From the NCBI RefSeq assembly GCF_023155745.1, contig NZ_JAKNUS010000003.1, positions 124,001 through 188,000 on the forward strand: a stretch of 64,000 nt of DNA. Direction: 5' to 3'. The stretch's first letter is position 1. Each line of letters opens with the position of its first letter. Below, piece by piece: positions 1 to 8,745 of the stretch. This DNA is from Microbacterium kunmingense (GTDB lineage Bacteria > Actinomycetota > Actinomycetes > Actinomycetales > Microbacteriaceae). The notes under the pieces are model-generated. The model did no database searches and was not told the DNA's origin. It saw nothing but the letters and a program-made list of their open reading frames with translations. The position numbers were made by a program, and so were the translations under genes.

Positions 1-573
1 GATCATGGTGGTGTTGGTCTGGTTGAGGCCACCGGTCAGCTTTCGCAGCGCCTGCGACATCAGCCGCGCCTGCAGGCCGACATGGGAGTCGCCCATCTCG
101 CCCTCGATCTCGGCCTTGGGAACGAGAGCGGCGACGGAGTCGATCACCACGAGGTCGATGGCCCCGGAGCGGACGAGCATGTCGGCGATCTCGAGTGCCT
201 GCTCACCGGTGTCGGGCTGCGACACCAGCAGCGAATCGATGTCGACACCGAGCTTCTTGGCGTAGTCGGGGTCGAGGGCGTGCTCGGCGTCGATGAACGC
301 GGCGATGCCGCCCGCGCGCTGCACGTTCGCGATCGCGTGCAGGGTGAGCGTGGTCTTACCGGAGGACTCCGGACCGTAGATCTCGATGATGCGGCCGCGC
401 GGAAGTCCGCCGATGCCGAGGGCCACGTCCAAGGCGATGGAACCGGTGGGGACGACCTCGACGGGAGCCCGCTCGTCACCGCCCAGGCGCATCACCGAGC
501 CCTTTCCGAACTGCCGGTCGATCTGAGCGAGAGCCGTCTCGAGGGCTTTCTCGCGGTCGGCGGGTGATGGCAT
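1..573 (-). CDS. recA: Recombinase RecA (N-terminal 191 residues, cut by window edge)
   Basis: RecA coats single-stranded DNA, drives homologous strand exchange and triggers LexA self-cleavage in the SOS response. The visible part contains the Walker A loop GPESSGKTT (about residues 67-75), the [10 protein letters not shown] segment and the Walker B strand [12 protein letters not shown]. The reading frame is open to base 1, so roughly 160 C-terminal residues of a usual ~350 lie outside the window. The ATG at 573 is preceded by AAGGAG at good spacing. An SOS box and a -10 hexamer lie about 180 bases upstream, so a long leader is expected. Identification is certain. Confidence 0.98.
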   Translation of the reverse strand, partial: MPSPADREKALETALAQIDRQFGKGSVMRLGGDERAPVEVVPTGSIALDVALGIGGLPRGRIIEIYGPESSGKTTLTLHAIANVQRAGGIAAFIDAEHALDPDYAKKLGVDIDSLLVSQPDTGEQALEIADMLVRSGAIDLVVIDSVAALVPKAEIEGEMGDSHVGLQARLMSQALRKLTGGLNQTNTTMI

Positions 574-756
574 GGCGTGCTCCTTCTGCTCGCGTTCCGT
601 CGCCTGTAGGCTGCCGCGCTCTGCACCGGATGGGGCGGATGCTGCGGCAAGGCGGAGGTGTCGTTCGACGCGATTCACGGTAGGCGGGGCCTCCGACATC
701 GTCCGTCGACCCGCACCGATCCGTGGATAACCACCGTGCGACACCTGCTGTGCAGG

Positions 757-762
757 AGCCTA
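757..762 (-). promoter_or_regulatory. Candidate recA -10 hexamer
   Basis: TAGGCT on the minus strand, eight bases downstream of the LexA-like box. Transcription would start near 750 and give a leader of about 175 bases before recA. This is inferred from sequence only; no clear -35 is visible. Confidence 0.45.
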
Positions 763-770
763 CGCCGACC

Positions 771-786
771 TCGAACGCATCTTCGA
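771..786. promoter_or_regulatory. LexA-binding SOS box upstream of recA
   Basis: The site reads TCGAAC, four bases, CTTCGA, matching 11 of 12 positions of the actinobacterial LexA palindrome TCGAAC-N4-GTTCGA. It overlaps where the -35 of the recA promoter would be, the expected place for repression. LexA control of recA is established in actinobacteria; binding here is inferred. Confidence 0.75.
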
Positions 787-802
787 CGACACGCCGCGAT
801 CG

Positions 803-1027
803 TCAGCGTTGCCGAGGGTCCAGGCGTCCGACGCCGTACCAGCGCTCCGGCGGCACGTCCGCCGCCGCGCACAGCGCCCGCCACACCTCCCGGGGGGCGG
901 CCCCGGCCGCCAACGCCTCGTCCGCGGTCCGTCCTCCGAGCTCGGGCAGCACGAGGTCGACGGTCAGGGCCGGACCTCGAGATCCGAACTCCGCTTCGAC
1001 GGCACGCTGAAACTCGCTGCGGCGCAT
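803..1027 (-). CDS. DUF3046 family protein
   Basis: A 74-residue protein that starts MRRSEFQRAVEAEFG and ends in RWYGVGRLDPRQR. The pattern of an N-terminal amphipathic helix, a central LPELGGRTADEAL segment and the conserved RW(Y/H)G end matches DUF3046, an actinobacterial family of unknown function usually encoded between clgR and recA. That is its position here, 13 bases after the clgR-type gene. No catalytic motif, membrane segment or signal peptide is visible. No strong Shine-Dalgarno precedes the ATG, so it is probably translated from the clgR transcript. Family assignment is firm; function is unknown. Confidence 0.85.
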   Translation of the reverse strand: MRRSEFQRAVEAEFGSRGPALTVDLVLPELGGRTADEALAAGAAPREVWRALCAAADVPPERWYGVGRLDPRQR

Positions 1028-1040
1028 GGGGGGCGGCGCG

Positions 1041-1349
1041 TCAGCGCAGCGAGAGCTCGGCGTCGACGGAGGCGACCAGCTCGTCGGGAACCACGTCGGG
1101 GAAGGTCTGGAGACCCTCGAGAACGGCGATGCGGTCGCCCACCTCGCGCATGATGGTGGAGATCGGCACGTCCAGCGCCTCGGCGACCGAGGCGAGGATC
1201 TCGCTGGACGCTTCCTTCTGGCCCCGCTCGACCTCGCTGAGGTAACCGAGAGCGACGCTTGCGCGGCTTGCGACCTGGCGGAGGGTGCGGCCCTTCTGCT
1301 GGCGGAGGTCACGCAGGACTTCGCCGATCTCGTGACGTACCAGGATCAT
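1041..1349 (-). CDS. clgR: XRE-type transcriptional regulator, ClgR-like
   Basis: A 102-residue DNA-binding protein with an XRE/Cro helix-turn-helix over about residues 6-62 (LRDLRQQKGRTLRQVASRAS, then GYLSEVERGQKEAS). Size and position between cinA and DUF3046-recA match ClgR, which activates clp protease and other proteostasis genes in Corynebacterium, Streptomyces and Mycobacterium. The ATG at 1349 has an excellent AAGGAGGGG ribosome binding site. A promoter-like pair, TTAGTG and TACCGT 17 bases apart, lies 47-75 bases upstream. ClgR family members are often degraded by ClpP through the C terminus; the end here is AELSLR. The specific role is by homology. Confidence 0.85.
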   Translation of the reverse strand: MILVRHEIGEVLRDLRQQKGRTLRQVASRASVALGYLSEVERGQKEASSEILASVAEALDVPISTIMREVGDRIAVLEGLQTFPDVVPDELVASVDAELSLR

Positions 1350-1395
1350 GTGGGTCCCCTCCTTACCGTTGATTCCGCCGCTGTCCGGGTGAACA

Positions 1396-1424
1396 ACGGT
1401 ACAACACCGATGCAGTCACACTAA
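1396..1424 (-). promoter_or_regulatory. Candidate clgR promoter
   Basis: On the minus strand TTAGTG (1424-1419) and TACCGT (1401-1396) are separated by 17 bases, a normal spacing for a housekeeping sigma factor. It lies between the pncC stop and the clgR start. Inferred from sequence. Confidence 0.45.
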
Positions 1425-1499
1425 TCCCGTGCGCTGGGTGATGGGTGGGAATCACCGAATGTAACCGAGCGGAAACACGACATGTTCCCGATCCGCCGA

Positions 1500-2012
1500 T
1501 CACGTTCGCGCCCGCACCTCGTCGAGGGCCCGGCGGACCGCCTCCGCGCGGATCTCGGCTCGGGTGCCGGTGAGCTCGAGCGGCACCACCACCGAGGTCT
1601 CGGGCGTGCGGATCCCGATGAACACCGTCCCCACGGGCTGGCCGTCCTGGGGGTCGGGACCTGCCACGCCGGTCGTCGAGACGCCGACGTCCGCGCCCAG
1701 TCGATCGCGCACGCCGACCGCCATCTGGCGCGCGACCTCCGGGTCCACGGCTCCGCGGGTGTCGAGCAGCGTGTCGTCCACACCGAGCAGATGGTGCTTC
1801 AGATCCGTGGCGTACGCGGTCACTCCCCCGCGCACGAGCGATGACGCCCCCGGCACCGAGACCAGGGCGGCGACGACCAGCCCGCCGGTGAGCGATTCCG
1901 CCACGGCGATGGTCCAGCCGCGACGGGCGAGGGAATGCAGCAGAGCGGATGCCGCGGCATCCCCTTCTCCGCCCTCGCCACCCGTCTGGGGACCGGGGCC
2001 GGCGTCGGTCAT
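1500..2012 (-). CDS. pncC: CinA-family nicotinamide-nucleotide amidohydrolase (PncC type)
   Basis: A 170-residue protein consisting only of the CinA C-terminal domain, which deamidates nicotinamide mononucleotide to nicotinate mononucleotide in NAD salvage. The diagnostic AVAESLTGGLV motif lies at about residues 36-46, and VSTTGVAGPDPQDGQPVGTV at about 111-130. The N-terminal molybdopterin-binding-like domain of long CinA proteins is absent. The ATG overlaps the pgsA stop by four bases (ATGA), so translation is coupled to pgsA. The ftsK-pgsA-cinA order is typical of actinobacteria. A competence role suggested by the old name is not supported here. Confidence 0.9.
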   Translation of the reverse strand: MTDAGPGPQTGGEGGEGDAAASALLHSLARRGWTIAVAESLTGGLVVAALVSVPGASSLVRGGVTAYATDLKHHLLGVDDTLLDTRGAVDPEVARQMAVGVRDRLGADVGVSTTGVAGPDPQDGQPVGTVFIGIRTPETSVVVPLELTGTRAEIRAEAVRRALDEVRART

Positions 2013-2581
2013 GAGCCGCCCCTGGCGCGCCGGGCGCCCCGCGCCTCGCTGATGACGTAATCGATGCCGCTGGCGATGGTGAGGATGACCGCGATCGTCA
2101 TGGTGGCGCCGTTGACCCACCAGATCCACTCGCCGACCAGGAGCGCGAGCGGGAGGAGTGCCAGGGACAGCGCGACCGACTGGGCGACGGTCTTCAGCTT
2201 GCCCATCCACGCCGCGGCGAGCACGTGATCGCTGACGACGACGAACCGGTAGACGGTGATCCCGATCTCGCGGATGAGCACCACGACCGTGATCCACCAC
2301 GGCAGCTCGCCGAGAATCGACAGACCGACGAAGGCGAAACCGGTGAGGACCTTGTCGGCGATCGGGTCCAGGAGCTTCCCGAGGTCGGTGACGATGTCGT
2401 GCCGCCGCGCGATCCATCCGTCGACGCCGTCGGTGGCGATGGCGACGATGAACAGCACCGCGGCCCACCACCGCAGCGGCCCGTCGGCGCCGGCGTCGAT
2501 GAGCAGCATCGCCAGGAAGACCGGTGCGACGAGGATCCGCACGACGGTGATGATGTTCGGCAGCTGCCGCGGCACCGCCAT
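2009..2581 (-). CDS. pgsA: CDP-diacylglycerol--glycerol-3-phosphate 3-phosphatidyltransferase
   Basis: An integral membrane enzyme of 190 residues that makes phosphatidylglycerol phosphate from CDP-diacylglycerol and glycerol 3-phosphate, the committed step to phosphatidylglycerol and cardiolipin. The CDP-alcohol phosphotransferase signature DGVDGWIARR, followed by GKLLDPIADK, holds the four metal-binding aspartates. Several hydrophobic helices follow (for example VALSLALLPLALLVGEWIWW). Its ATG shares one base with the ftsK stop and its end overlaps pncC by four bases, so the three genes are translationally coupled. Close paralogues (phosphatidylinositol phosphate synthases) exist, but length and context favour PgsA. 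Confidence 0.92.
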   Translation of the reverse strand: MAVPRQLPNIITVVRILVAPVFLAMLLIDAGADGPLRWWAAVLFIVAIATDGVDGWIARRHDIVTDLGKLLDPIADKVLTGFAFVGLSILGELPWWITVVVLIREIGITVYRFVVVSDHVLAAAWMGKLKTVAQSVALSLALLPLALLVGEWIWWVNGATMTIAVILTIASGIDYVISEARGARRARGGS

Positions 2582-5223
2582 CAGTCGCGCCCCGTGAGAT
2601 CCCAGGCGTCCTCGCCGGCGTCGGCGTCGACGACCGGCAGGCCCTCGAACTGGGCGTCGACCGGATCGACGTCGTCTTCGGGCACGTCCTCGCCGCGGAG
2701 CCGCGCGAGGACTCCGGGCAGCTGCTCGGCGGTGACGAGCACGTCGCGGGCCTTCGACCCCTCGGACGGACCGACGATCTCGCGCGACTCGAGCAGGTCC
2801 ATCAACCGGCCCGCCTTGGCGAAGCCGACGCGGAGCTTGCGCTGCAGCATCGAGGTCGAGCCGAACTGCGTCGAGACGACGAGCTCCGCGGCGGCGAGCA
2901 GAAGCTCCAGGTCGTCGCCGATGTCGGCGTCGATCTCCTTCTTCTCCGCGGGCGCGGCCACGTCCGGGCGGTACTCCGGCCGCGCCTGCTGGGTGACGTG
3001 CTTGACGACCTTCTCGATCTCGGATTCGCTGACCCATGCGCCCTGCACGCGGAGCGCCTTGGACGTGCCCATCGGCAGGAAGAGACCGTCGCCCTGCCCG
3101 ATGAGCCGGTCCGCCCCGGGCTGGTCGAGGATGACGCGCGAGTCGGTGACGCTCGTGACGGCGAAGGCCAGGCGGGAGGGCACGTTGGCCTTGATCAGAC
3201 CCGTCACCACGTCGACCGAGGGCCGCTGGGTCGCGAGCACCAGGTGGATGCCACTGGCCCGGGCCAACTGGGTGATGCGGACGATGGAGTCCTCGACGTC
3301 GCGGGGGGCGACCATCATCAGATCGGCCAGCTCGTCGACGACGACGAGCAGGTAGGGGTAGGGCTTGAGGACGCGCTCGCTGCCGGCCGGCAGCTGCACC
3401 TCTCCGGCGCGCACCGCACGGTTGAAGTCGTCGATATGACGGAACCCGAACGACGCCAGGTCGTCGTAGCGCATGTCCATCTCCTTCACCACCCACTGCA
3501 GCGCCTCGGCCGCCTTCTTGGGGTTGGTGATGATGGGGGTGATGAGGTGCGGCACCCCCGCGTAGGAGGTCAGCTCGACCCGCTTGGGGTCGATCAGCAC
3601 CATCCGCACATCGGCGGGCTTGGCGCGCATGAGCAGGCTCGTGATCATCGAGTTCACGAAGCTCGATTTGCCCGACCCTGTGGAACCCGCCACGAGGAGG
3701 TGGGGCATCTTGGCGAGGTTCGCCACCACGTACCCGCCGCCCACGTCCTTCCCGACCCCGATCGTCATGGGGTGGGTCGACTGGGTGGCAGCGCCCGAGC
3801 GGAGCACGTCGCCGAGCGTGACGATCTCGCGGTCGGTGTTGGGGATCTCCACGCCGATGGCGCTCTTGCCCGGGATCGGGGCGAGGATGCGCACCTCGTT
3901 GGAGGCGACGGCGTAGGCGATGTTGTTGGTGAGCGCGGTGATGCGTTCGACCTTGACCCCGGGGCCGAGGGCGATCTCGTACTGCGTGACCGTCGGTCCG
4001 CGCGAGAAGCCGGTGACGCGCGCGTCGACCGCGAACTGCTCGAGCACACCGGTGATCGCAGCGACGACCGCGTCGTTCGCGGCCGAGCGCTCACGGTGGG
4101 GGGTGCCGGCGGCGAGAGCCGCGACGGAGGGGAGGCGGTAGGGGGCGTCCGACGAAGTCAGTCCCCCCTCGGTGCCGAGCCCCGAGAGCCCGGGAAGGTC
4201 CTCGCCGTCGTCCTGCGCGCCGTCCTCGCGGAGCGCGGTGGGCTCCGCGCTCCGCGACGCGGGCAGGGGCGGGCGCGCGGGGATGATCTCGGTGACGGCG
4301 TCGGGGGCAGGGGCCACGGGCGTGATCGCCTGCTCGAATCCGCCCTCGGCGGCGCCAGGGGTGAGGAGGGCGGTGAGATCGTCGGACGACAGCTCGCTCT
4401 CGACGTCCTTCTCGCGACCGGTGCGGTTGCGACGCCACCACGGCAGGGAGTCGGCACGCTCGTCGTCGCCGTCGCCGCCGCCGTCGGGATCGGATGCCGC
4501 CGGCCCGCGCTCGACAGCGGGCTCGGCGCCGAACATCCAGGCGTAGAGCTCGCCCAGTCGCCGTCCGATCCGGTTCGGCGGGGTCTTGGTCAGGATGAGG
4601 ATGCTGAGGATCACCAGCATCCCCAGCGCGATGCACCCGCCGACGTCGGTCAGCAGCAGAGCGAGCGGCTCGCCCACCATCCACCCGAGGACACCACCGG
4701 CCTCGCTGAGGGCCGGGAGCCCTTCGCGGGGCTCGGGACGACCGCCGAGGACGTGGCAGAAGCCCGCCACGGCGAGGATGAACAGGGCGAATCCGATTCC
4801 GATGCGCCCGTTGTCGTGCACCGAGGGCGGGTGTCGGAACAGCCAGCCGGCGAGCAGGATCAGGAAGACCGGGAGGATGAACGCCTCACGGCCGATCAAG
4901 CCGCCGGCGGTGTACGCGCTGATGGTCCGCGCGACCTCGGAACCGATGAAGAACCACTCCACGACCGCGCCGGCCACCGCCAGCAGCACGAGGAGGAACG
5001 GGAAGCCGTCTCGGCGCTGATCCTTCTCGAGGGATTCGAGGCCGAAGGCCCGGAAGAGGCCTCCGACGCCGTGGGCGAGGCCCAGCCAGGCGCGGACGAC
5101 CACGGGCGGGCGTTCGGCGTCGTCGACGTAGGCCCGGGGGGCGGGCGCGGCTTTGCGAGCGCGCGACGGGGCCCCCTTCGCGGGCGCTCGACCGCTTTTG
5201 GTCGGGCTGGTACTCCTGGCCAT
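2581..5223 (-). CDS. ftsK: DNA translocase FtsK/SpoIIIE family
   Basis: An 880-residue septal DNA pump that moves chromosome termini across the closing septum. The N-terminal ~210 residues carry four hydrophobic segments, followed by a low-complexity acidic and proline-rich linker to about residue 390. The motor domain has Walker [10 protein letters not shown] near residue 511 and Walker [12 protein letters not shown] near 628. The C-terminal winged-helix gamma domain ([20 protein letters not shown]), which reads KOPS-type polarity sequences, occupies about residues 765-840. The ATG has no Shine-Dalgarno but lies six bases after a TACGCT box, suggesting a leaderless message. It overlaps pgsA by one base. 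Confidence 0.96.
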   Translation of the reverse strand: MARSTSPTKSGRAPAKGAPSRARKAAPAPRAYVDDAERPPVVVRAWLGLAHGVGGLFRAFGLESLEKDQRRDGFPFLLVLLAVAGAVVEWFFIGSEVARTISAYTAGGLIGREAFILPVFLILLAGWLFRHPPSVHDNGRIGIGFALFILAVAGFCHVLGGRPEPREGLPALSEAGGVLGWMVGEPLALLLTDVGGCIALGMLVILSILILTKTPPNRIGRRLGELYAWMFGAEPAVERGPAASDPDGGGDGDDERADSLPWWRRNRTGREKDVESELSSDDLTALLTPGAAEGGFEQAITPVAPAPDAVTEIIPARPPLPASRSAEPTALREDGAQDDGEDLPGLSGLGTEGGLTSSDAPYRLPSVAALAAGTPHRERSAANDAVVAAITGVLEQFAVDARVTGFSRGPTVTQYEIALGPGVKVERITALTNNIAYAVASNEVRILAPIPGKSAIGVEIPNTDREIVTLGDVLRSGAATQSTHPMTIGVGKDVGGGYVVANLAKMPHLLVAGSTGSGKSSFVNSMITSLLMRAKPADVRMVLIDPKRVELTSYAGVPHLITPIITNPKKAAEALQWVVKEMDMRYDDLASFGFRHIDDFNRAVRAGEVQLPAGSERVLKPYPYLLVVVDELADLMMVAPRDVEDSIVRITQLARASGIHLVLATQRPSVDVVTGLIKANVPSRLAFAVTSVTDSRVILDQPGADRLIGQGDGLFLPMGTSKALRVQGAWVSESEIEKVVKHVTQQARPEYRPDVAAPAEKKEIDADIGDDLELLLAAAELVVSTQFGSTSMLQRKLRVGFAKAGRLMDLLESREIVGPSEGSKARDVLVTAEQLPGVLARLRGEDVPEDDVDPVDAQFEGLPVVDADAGEDAWDLTGRD

Positions 5224-5229
5224 GCTTCG

Positions 5230-5235
5230 AGCGTA
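5230..5235 (-). promoter_or_regulatory. Leaderless -10 box of ftsK
   Basis: TACGCT on the minus strand ends six bases before the ftsK ATG, so the transcript would begin at or next to the start codon. It could drive ftsK-pgsA-pncC. No clear -35. Confidence 0.5.
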
Positions 5236-5299
5236 GGCGTCGCCACCCGCCTTCGCCCGGAGCGACCCCCCGAACGCCGGGCTTCGGGCGGGGGGCGGC

Positions 5300-5794
5300 T
5301 CAGCGCAGCCGCTTGACCATCGTGTCGCGCCCCATCCCCGACTGCGTCACCGCGAACCCTTCGGAGCGATAGAGCGTCACGGCGTAGTTGCCCCGCTCCA
5401 CGCTCAGACTGAGGCGTGACAGACCGCGGCTGCGGGCGCGGTCGGCCAGGCTCCGCATGAGCTCACGACCGACACCCTGCGCCCGCCACAGGGGCTTGAC
5501 TCCGATGATCAGCTCGGGCACCCCGGTGCCGACGTAGCCGAAGCCCGGGTCACTGCGCGGGAACACCCGGTACCACGCGGCACCGATGGCCTCGTCGTGA
5601 TCGGCGAGCGCCACGAAGCCCTCGTCGCCCGGTCGCATCCATCCGGACACGTACCGGCTGTACTCCTCGCTCGCGAGGATCTGGTGGCGGGGACGGGATC
5701 CCCCCTGCCGCCAGTTCGCCGCCTCCACCACCATGTCGGCGAGGAATCCCCCGTCCGCCTGCACGGCGGGACGGATGCGGAAAGCGGCGGGCAT
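5300..5794 (-). CDS. GNAT family N-acetyltransferase
   Basis: A 164-residue GCN5-related acetyltransferase that would transfer acetyl from acetyl-CoA to an amine; the substrate cannot be told. The acetyl-CoA loop is [18 protein letters not shown] (about residues 98-115), containing the Q/R-x-x-G-x-G/A signature. A C-terminal [18 protein letters not shown] segment matches the usual motif B. It sits between rnj and ftsK, a place often occupied by a GNAT gene in Microbacteriaceae. The ATG is six bases behind a TACAAT box, so the message is probably leaderless. Confidence 0.85.
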   Translation of the reverse strand: MPAAFRIRPAVQADGGFLADMVVEAANWRQGGSRPRHQILASEEYSRYVSGWMRPGDEGFVALADHDEAIGAAWYRVFPRSDPGFGYVGTGVPELIIGVKPLWRAQGVGRELMRSLADRARSRGLSRLSLSVERGNYAVTLYRSEGFAVTQSGMGRDTMVKRLR

Positions 5795-5800
5795 GCGGCG

Positions 5801-5806
5801 ATTGTA
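5801..5806 (-). promoter_or_regulatory. Leaderless -10 box of the GNAT gene
   Basis: TACAAT on the minus strand, six bases before the ATG at 5794; close to the ideal TATAAT and the right distance for a transcript starting at the ATG. Confidence 0.5.
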
Positions 5807-5833
5807 GGGCGCGAGGCCGGCTGTCGCCGAGGG

Positions 5834-7510
5834 TCAGGCCTCGATGACGAGGGGCACGATCATCGGCCGACGACGAAGCGACTGGTTGACCCATCGGCCG
5901 ATGGTGCGTCGCACCACCTGGGACAGCGCGTGGGTGTCGCGCACCCCGGACTGCGCCGCCTCCGTCAGGGCCGCGGCGATCTTGGGCTTGACCCCCTCGA
6001 AGACCTTGTCGTCCTCGGCGAATCCGCGCGCATGGATCTCGGGACCGCTGATGATCTTCCCGGTTGCGGCGTCGACGACGACGATGACCGAGATGAAGCC
6101 CTCTTCACCGAGGATCCGACGGTCCTTGAGGTCGGCTTCGGTGATCTCGCCGACCGTCGAGCCGTCGACGTAGACGAAGCCGAGGTCGAGCTGTCCGACC
6201 ACCTCGGCGACCCCGTCTCGGAGGTCGACGACGGTGCCGTTCTCGCCGATGATCGTCCGCTTCGGCGCGATGCCGGTGTCCTGGGCCAGGCGCGCGTTGG
6301 CCATCAGGTGCCGGTACTCGCCGTGCACGGGGAGGACGTTGCGGGGCTTGAGGATGTTGTAGCAGTACAGCAGCTCCCCGGCGGCGGCATGGCCCGAGAC
6401 GTGCACCTGGGCGTTGCCCTTGTGCACCACGTTCGCACCGAGCTTGGTCAGTCCGTCGATCACGCGATAGACGGCGTTCTCGTTGCCCGGGATGAGGCTC
6501 GAGGCGAGGATCACGGTGTCGCCCGGCCCCGGCTCGATCTCATGGTCGAGGTTGGCCATGCGGCTGAGCACGGCCATCGGCTCGCCCTGCGAACCCGTCG
6601 ACATGTAGACGATCTTGTCGTCGGGCAGATCGCGGGCCTTCTTGTAGTCGATCAGCACACCCTCGGGCACGGTGAGGTATCCGAGGTCGGACGCGATGGT
6701 CATGTTGCGCAGCATGCTCCGCCCGAGGAGGGCCACCCGGCGGCCGTGGGCCGCTGCGGCGTCCAGGACCTGCTGGACGCGGTGGACGTGGCTGGAGAAG
6801 CTCGCCACGATCACCCGGCGCGGCGCTCGGGCGATCACCTGGTCGAGCACCGGACCGATGGAGCGCTCGAGCGGCGTGAACCCCGGGACATCCGCGTTGG
6901 TGGAGTCGACCAGGAAGAGGTCGACGCCCTCCTCTCCCAGACGTGCGAAGGCGCGCAGGTCGGTGAGGCGTCCGTCCAGCGGCAGCTGGTCCATCTTGAA
7001 GTCGCCGGTGGCGAGCACCGTTCCGGCGGGGGTGCGGATGGCCACGGCGAGCGCATCGGGGATCGAGTGGTTGACCGCGACGAACTCGAGGTCGAACGGA
7101 CCCACCTTCTCCCGACGCCCCTCGGCGACGGTGAGGCTGTAGGGCTTGATGCGGTGCTCCTTGAGCTTCGCCTCGACGAGGGCGAGGGTCAGCGACGACC
7201 CGATCAGGGGGATGTCGCTCTTCAGGCGCAGCAGGTAGGGCACGGCGCCGATGTGGTCCTCATGCCCGTGGGTGAGGACGACGCCGACGATGTCGTCGAG
7301 ACGCTGCCTGATCGGCTCGAAGTCGGGGAGGATCAGGTCGACGCCCGGCTGGTGCTCCTCGGGGAAGAGGACGCCGCAGTCGACGACGAGGAGCTTGCCG
7401 TCGAACTCGAACACCGTCATGTTCCGGCCGACCTCGCCGAGACCGCCGAGGGGCGTGACACGGAGGGTTCCTGCCGACAGGGCGGGGGGATCGAAGGGGG
7501 TGGTGGGCAT
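5834..7510 (-). CDS. rnj: Ribonuclease J
   Basis: A 558-residue metallo-beta-lactamase/beta-CASP ribonuclease that matures rRNA and turns over mRNA with endonuclease and 5'-3' exonuclease activity. The zinc-binding loop THGHEDHIGA lies near residues 79-88, the NHSIPDAL and ATGDFKMD motifs supply further ligands, and the C-terminal part includes LPVHGEYRHL. Length is normal for RNase J. The ATG at 7510 starts MPTTPFDPPAL shortly before the conserved LRVTPLGGLGEVGRNM segment. It follows dapA with a 59-base gap on the same strand, a conserved actinobacterial neighbourhood. Identification is firm. Confidence 0.95.
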   Translation of the reverse strand: MPTTPFDPPALSAGTLRVTPLGGLGEVGRNMTVFEFDGKLLVVDCGVLFPEEHQPGVDLILPDFEPIRQRLDDIVGVVLTHGHEDHIGAVPYLLRLKSDIPLIGSSLTLALVEAKLKEHRIKPYSLTVAEGRREKVGPFDLEFVAVNHSIPDALAVAIRTPAGTVLATGDFKMDQLPLDGRLTDLRAFARLGEEGVDLFLVDSTNADVPGFTPLERSIGPVLDQVIARAPRRVIVASFSSHVHRVQQVLDAAAAHGRRVALLGRSMLRNMTIASDLGYLTVPEGVLIDYKKARDLPDDKIVYMSTGSQGEPMAVLSRMANLDHEIEPGPGDTVILASSLIPGNENAVYRVIDGLTKLGANVVHKGNAQVHVSGHAAAGELLYCYNILKPRNVLPVHGEYRHLMANARLAQDTGIAPKRTIIGENGTVVDLRDGVAEVVGQLDLGFVYVDGSTVGEITEADLKDRRILGEEGFISVIVVVDAATGKIISGPEIHARGFAEDDKVFEGVKPKIAAALTEAAQSGVRDTHALSQVVRRTIGRWVNQSLRRRPMIVPLVIEA

Positions 7511-7569
7511 CTCTCGCCTTCCTGCCGCACGGTGCGCGGCGGTCGCGGGCTCGTCGAGAGCCGCGGGGG

Positions 7570-8547
7570 TTATCGCGTGGTACCCGACACCTTCGGCAGG
7601 GCGCCGCCGGCGGCGGCGTTGCGGTCGGGTCGGAAGTTGGAGAAGTCGGCGCCGGGAACCTCGGTGACGAGAGCCAGCTCGTCCTCGATCCGCGCGGCCT
7701 CCCACTCTTCGGGACCGACGAGCGGCAGGCGGACGCGCGGACTTCCGATGCGTCCGAGCCCGTGGAGGATGTACTTCGCCGCGACCGTGCCCGGCACGTG
7801 GGTCATCACCGCGCGGACCAGGGGCTCGAGTTTCTTGTGCGCCGCGGTCGCCGCGCCGAGGTCACCGCTGTTGACCGCGTCGACGATCACGCGGTACGGC
7901 TGGGCGGCGATGTTCGCCGTGACCCCGATGAGCCCGGTCGCGCCGATCGACAGGTGCGGGAGCACGTTGGCATCGTCACCGGAGAAGTACATCAGGTCGG
8001 TCTGGTTCAGCACCCGGCTGACCTCGCTGAAGTCGCCCTTGGCGTCCTTGATGGCGAGGATGTTCGGGTGCTTGGCCAGTCGCAGGATGGTCTCGTAGCG
8101 GATCGGCACGCCGGTGCGACCGGGGATGTCGTAGAGGATGACGGGAAGATCGGTGGCGTCGGCGACGAGACGGAAGTGCGTCAGGATCCCGGCCTGCGTC
8201 GGCTTGTTGTAGTAGGGCGTCACGATCATGATGCCGTCCGCCCCGGCGCGCTCGCTGGCCTTGTACAGCTCGATCGCGTGAGCGGTCTCGTTGGAGCCGC
8301 CCCCGGTGATGATGCGGGCGCGGCCCGCCGCGACATCCTTCCCCACCTCCACCAGCCGGATCTTCTCGGCGTCGGTGAGGGTGCTGGTCTCCCCCGTCGT
8401 TCCGGTGACGACGATGCCGTCGGCTCCGGCGGTGATGCACGAGTCGATGTGCTTCTCCACGGCGGGCCAGTCGACCTCGCCGTCGGCGGTCATCGGCGTG
8501 ACCAGCGCGACGAGCACCTGTCCGAAAGGATTGCCCGTGTGCGTCAT
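7570..8547 (-). CDS. dapA: 4-hydroxy-tetrahydrodipicolinate synthase
   Basis: A 325-residue TIM-barrel lyase that condenses pyruvate with aspartate semialdehyde at the entry to the diaminopimelate/lysine pathway. Family motifs are visible: GTTGETSTLT for the substrate-binding threonines, YNKPTQAGI, ILYDIPGRTG with the catalytic tyrosine, and ILAIKDAKGD with the Schiff-base lysine. Length is slightly above the usual ~300. The ATG has a TAGCCT box seven bases upstream and no Shine-Dalgarno, which suggests leaderless initiation. dapB, the next pathway gene, lies at 13225-14037 in this window. Confidence 0.96.
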   Translation of the reverse strand: MTHTGNPFGQVLVALVTPMTADGEVDWPAVEKHIDSCITAGADGIVVTGTTGETSTLTDAEKIRLVEVGKDVAAGRARIITGGGSNETAHAIELYKASERAGADGIMIVTPYYNKPTQAGILTHFRLVADATDLPVILYDIPGRTGVPIRYETILRLAKHPNILAIKDAKGDFSEVSRVLNQTDLMYFSGDDANVLPHLSIGATGLIGVTANIAAQPYRVIVDAVNSGDLGAATAAHKKLEPLVRAVMTHVPGTVAAKYILHGLGRIGSPRVRLPLVGPEEWEAARIEDELALVTEVPGADFSNFRPDRNAAAGGALPKVSGTTR

Positions 8548-8554
8548 GCCCCCC

Positions 8555-8560
8555 AGGCTA
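8555..8560 (-). promoter_or_regulatory. Leaderless -10 box of dapA
   Basis: TAGCCT on the minus strand with seven bases to the dapA ATG. It may also drive rnj, 59 bases further on. Confidence 0.5.
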
Positions 8561-8745
8561 TCGCCCGCGGCTGTGCGGATTCAGCGGTCGGCGCCGAGGT
8601 CGCTGCGCTTCGCCCGTCGCGATGCGCGGCGGCGTCGCGCACATCAGGTCGGGCGAACCGGATGCCGGTGTGTTCGTCTGGCGCGATCGGCGGCCGGCCC
8701 GGGCGAGATGTGACAGGCGGAGGGCTGCAGCGCGAAGCGGCGAGG

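Noticed and set aside
675..884. Possible small gene between recA and DUF3046
   Set aside because: Arginine-rich product without features; it overlaps DUF3046 and the recA promoter/LexA box.
1500..2012. Competence gene
   Set aside because: Only the PncC-type amidohydrolase domain is present, and it sits in the usual housekeeping neighbourhood.
2998..5316. A 772-codon open frame antisense to ftsK
   Set aside because: Same reason: no motif, biased composition, and full overlap with an unmistakable FtsK.
5597..8098. An 833-codon open frame antisense to the GNAT gene, rnj and part of dapA
   Set aside because: It is a shadow frame typical of high-GC coding DNA; its product is low-complexity and rich in Asp, Gly, Arg and Val, with no known motif, while the opposite strand encodes clear enzymes.
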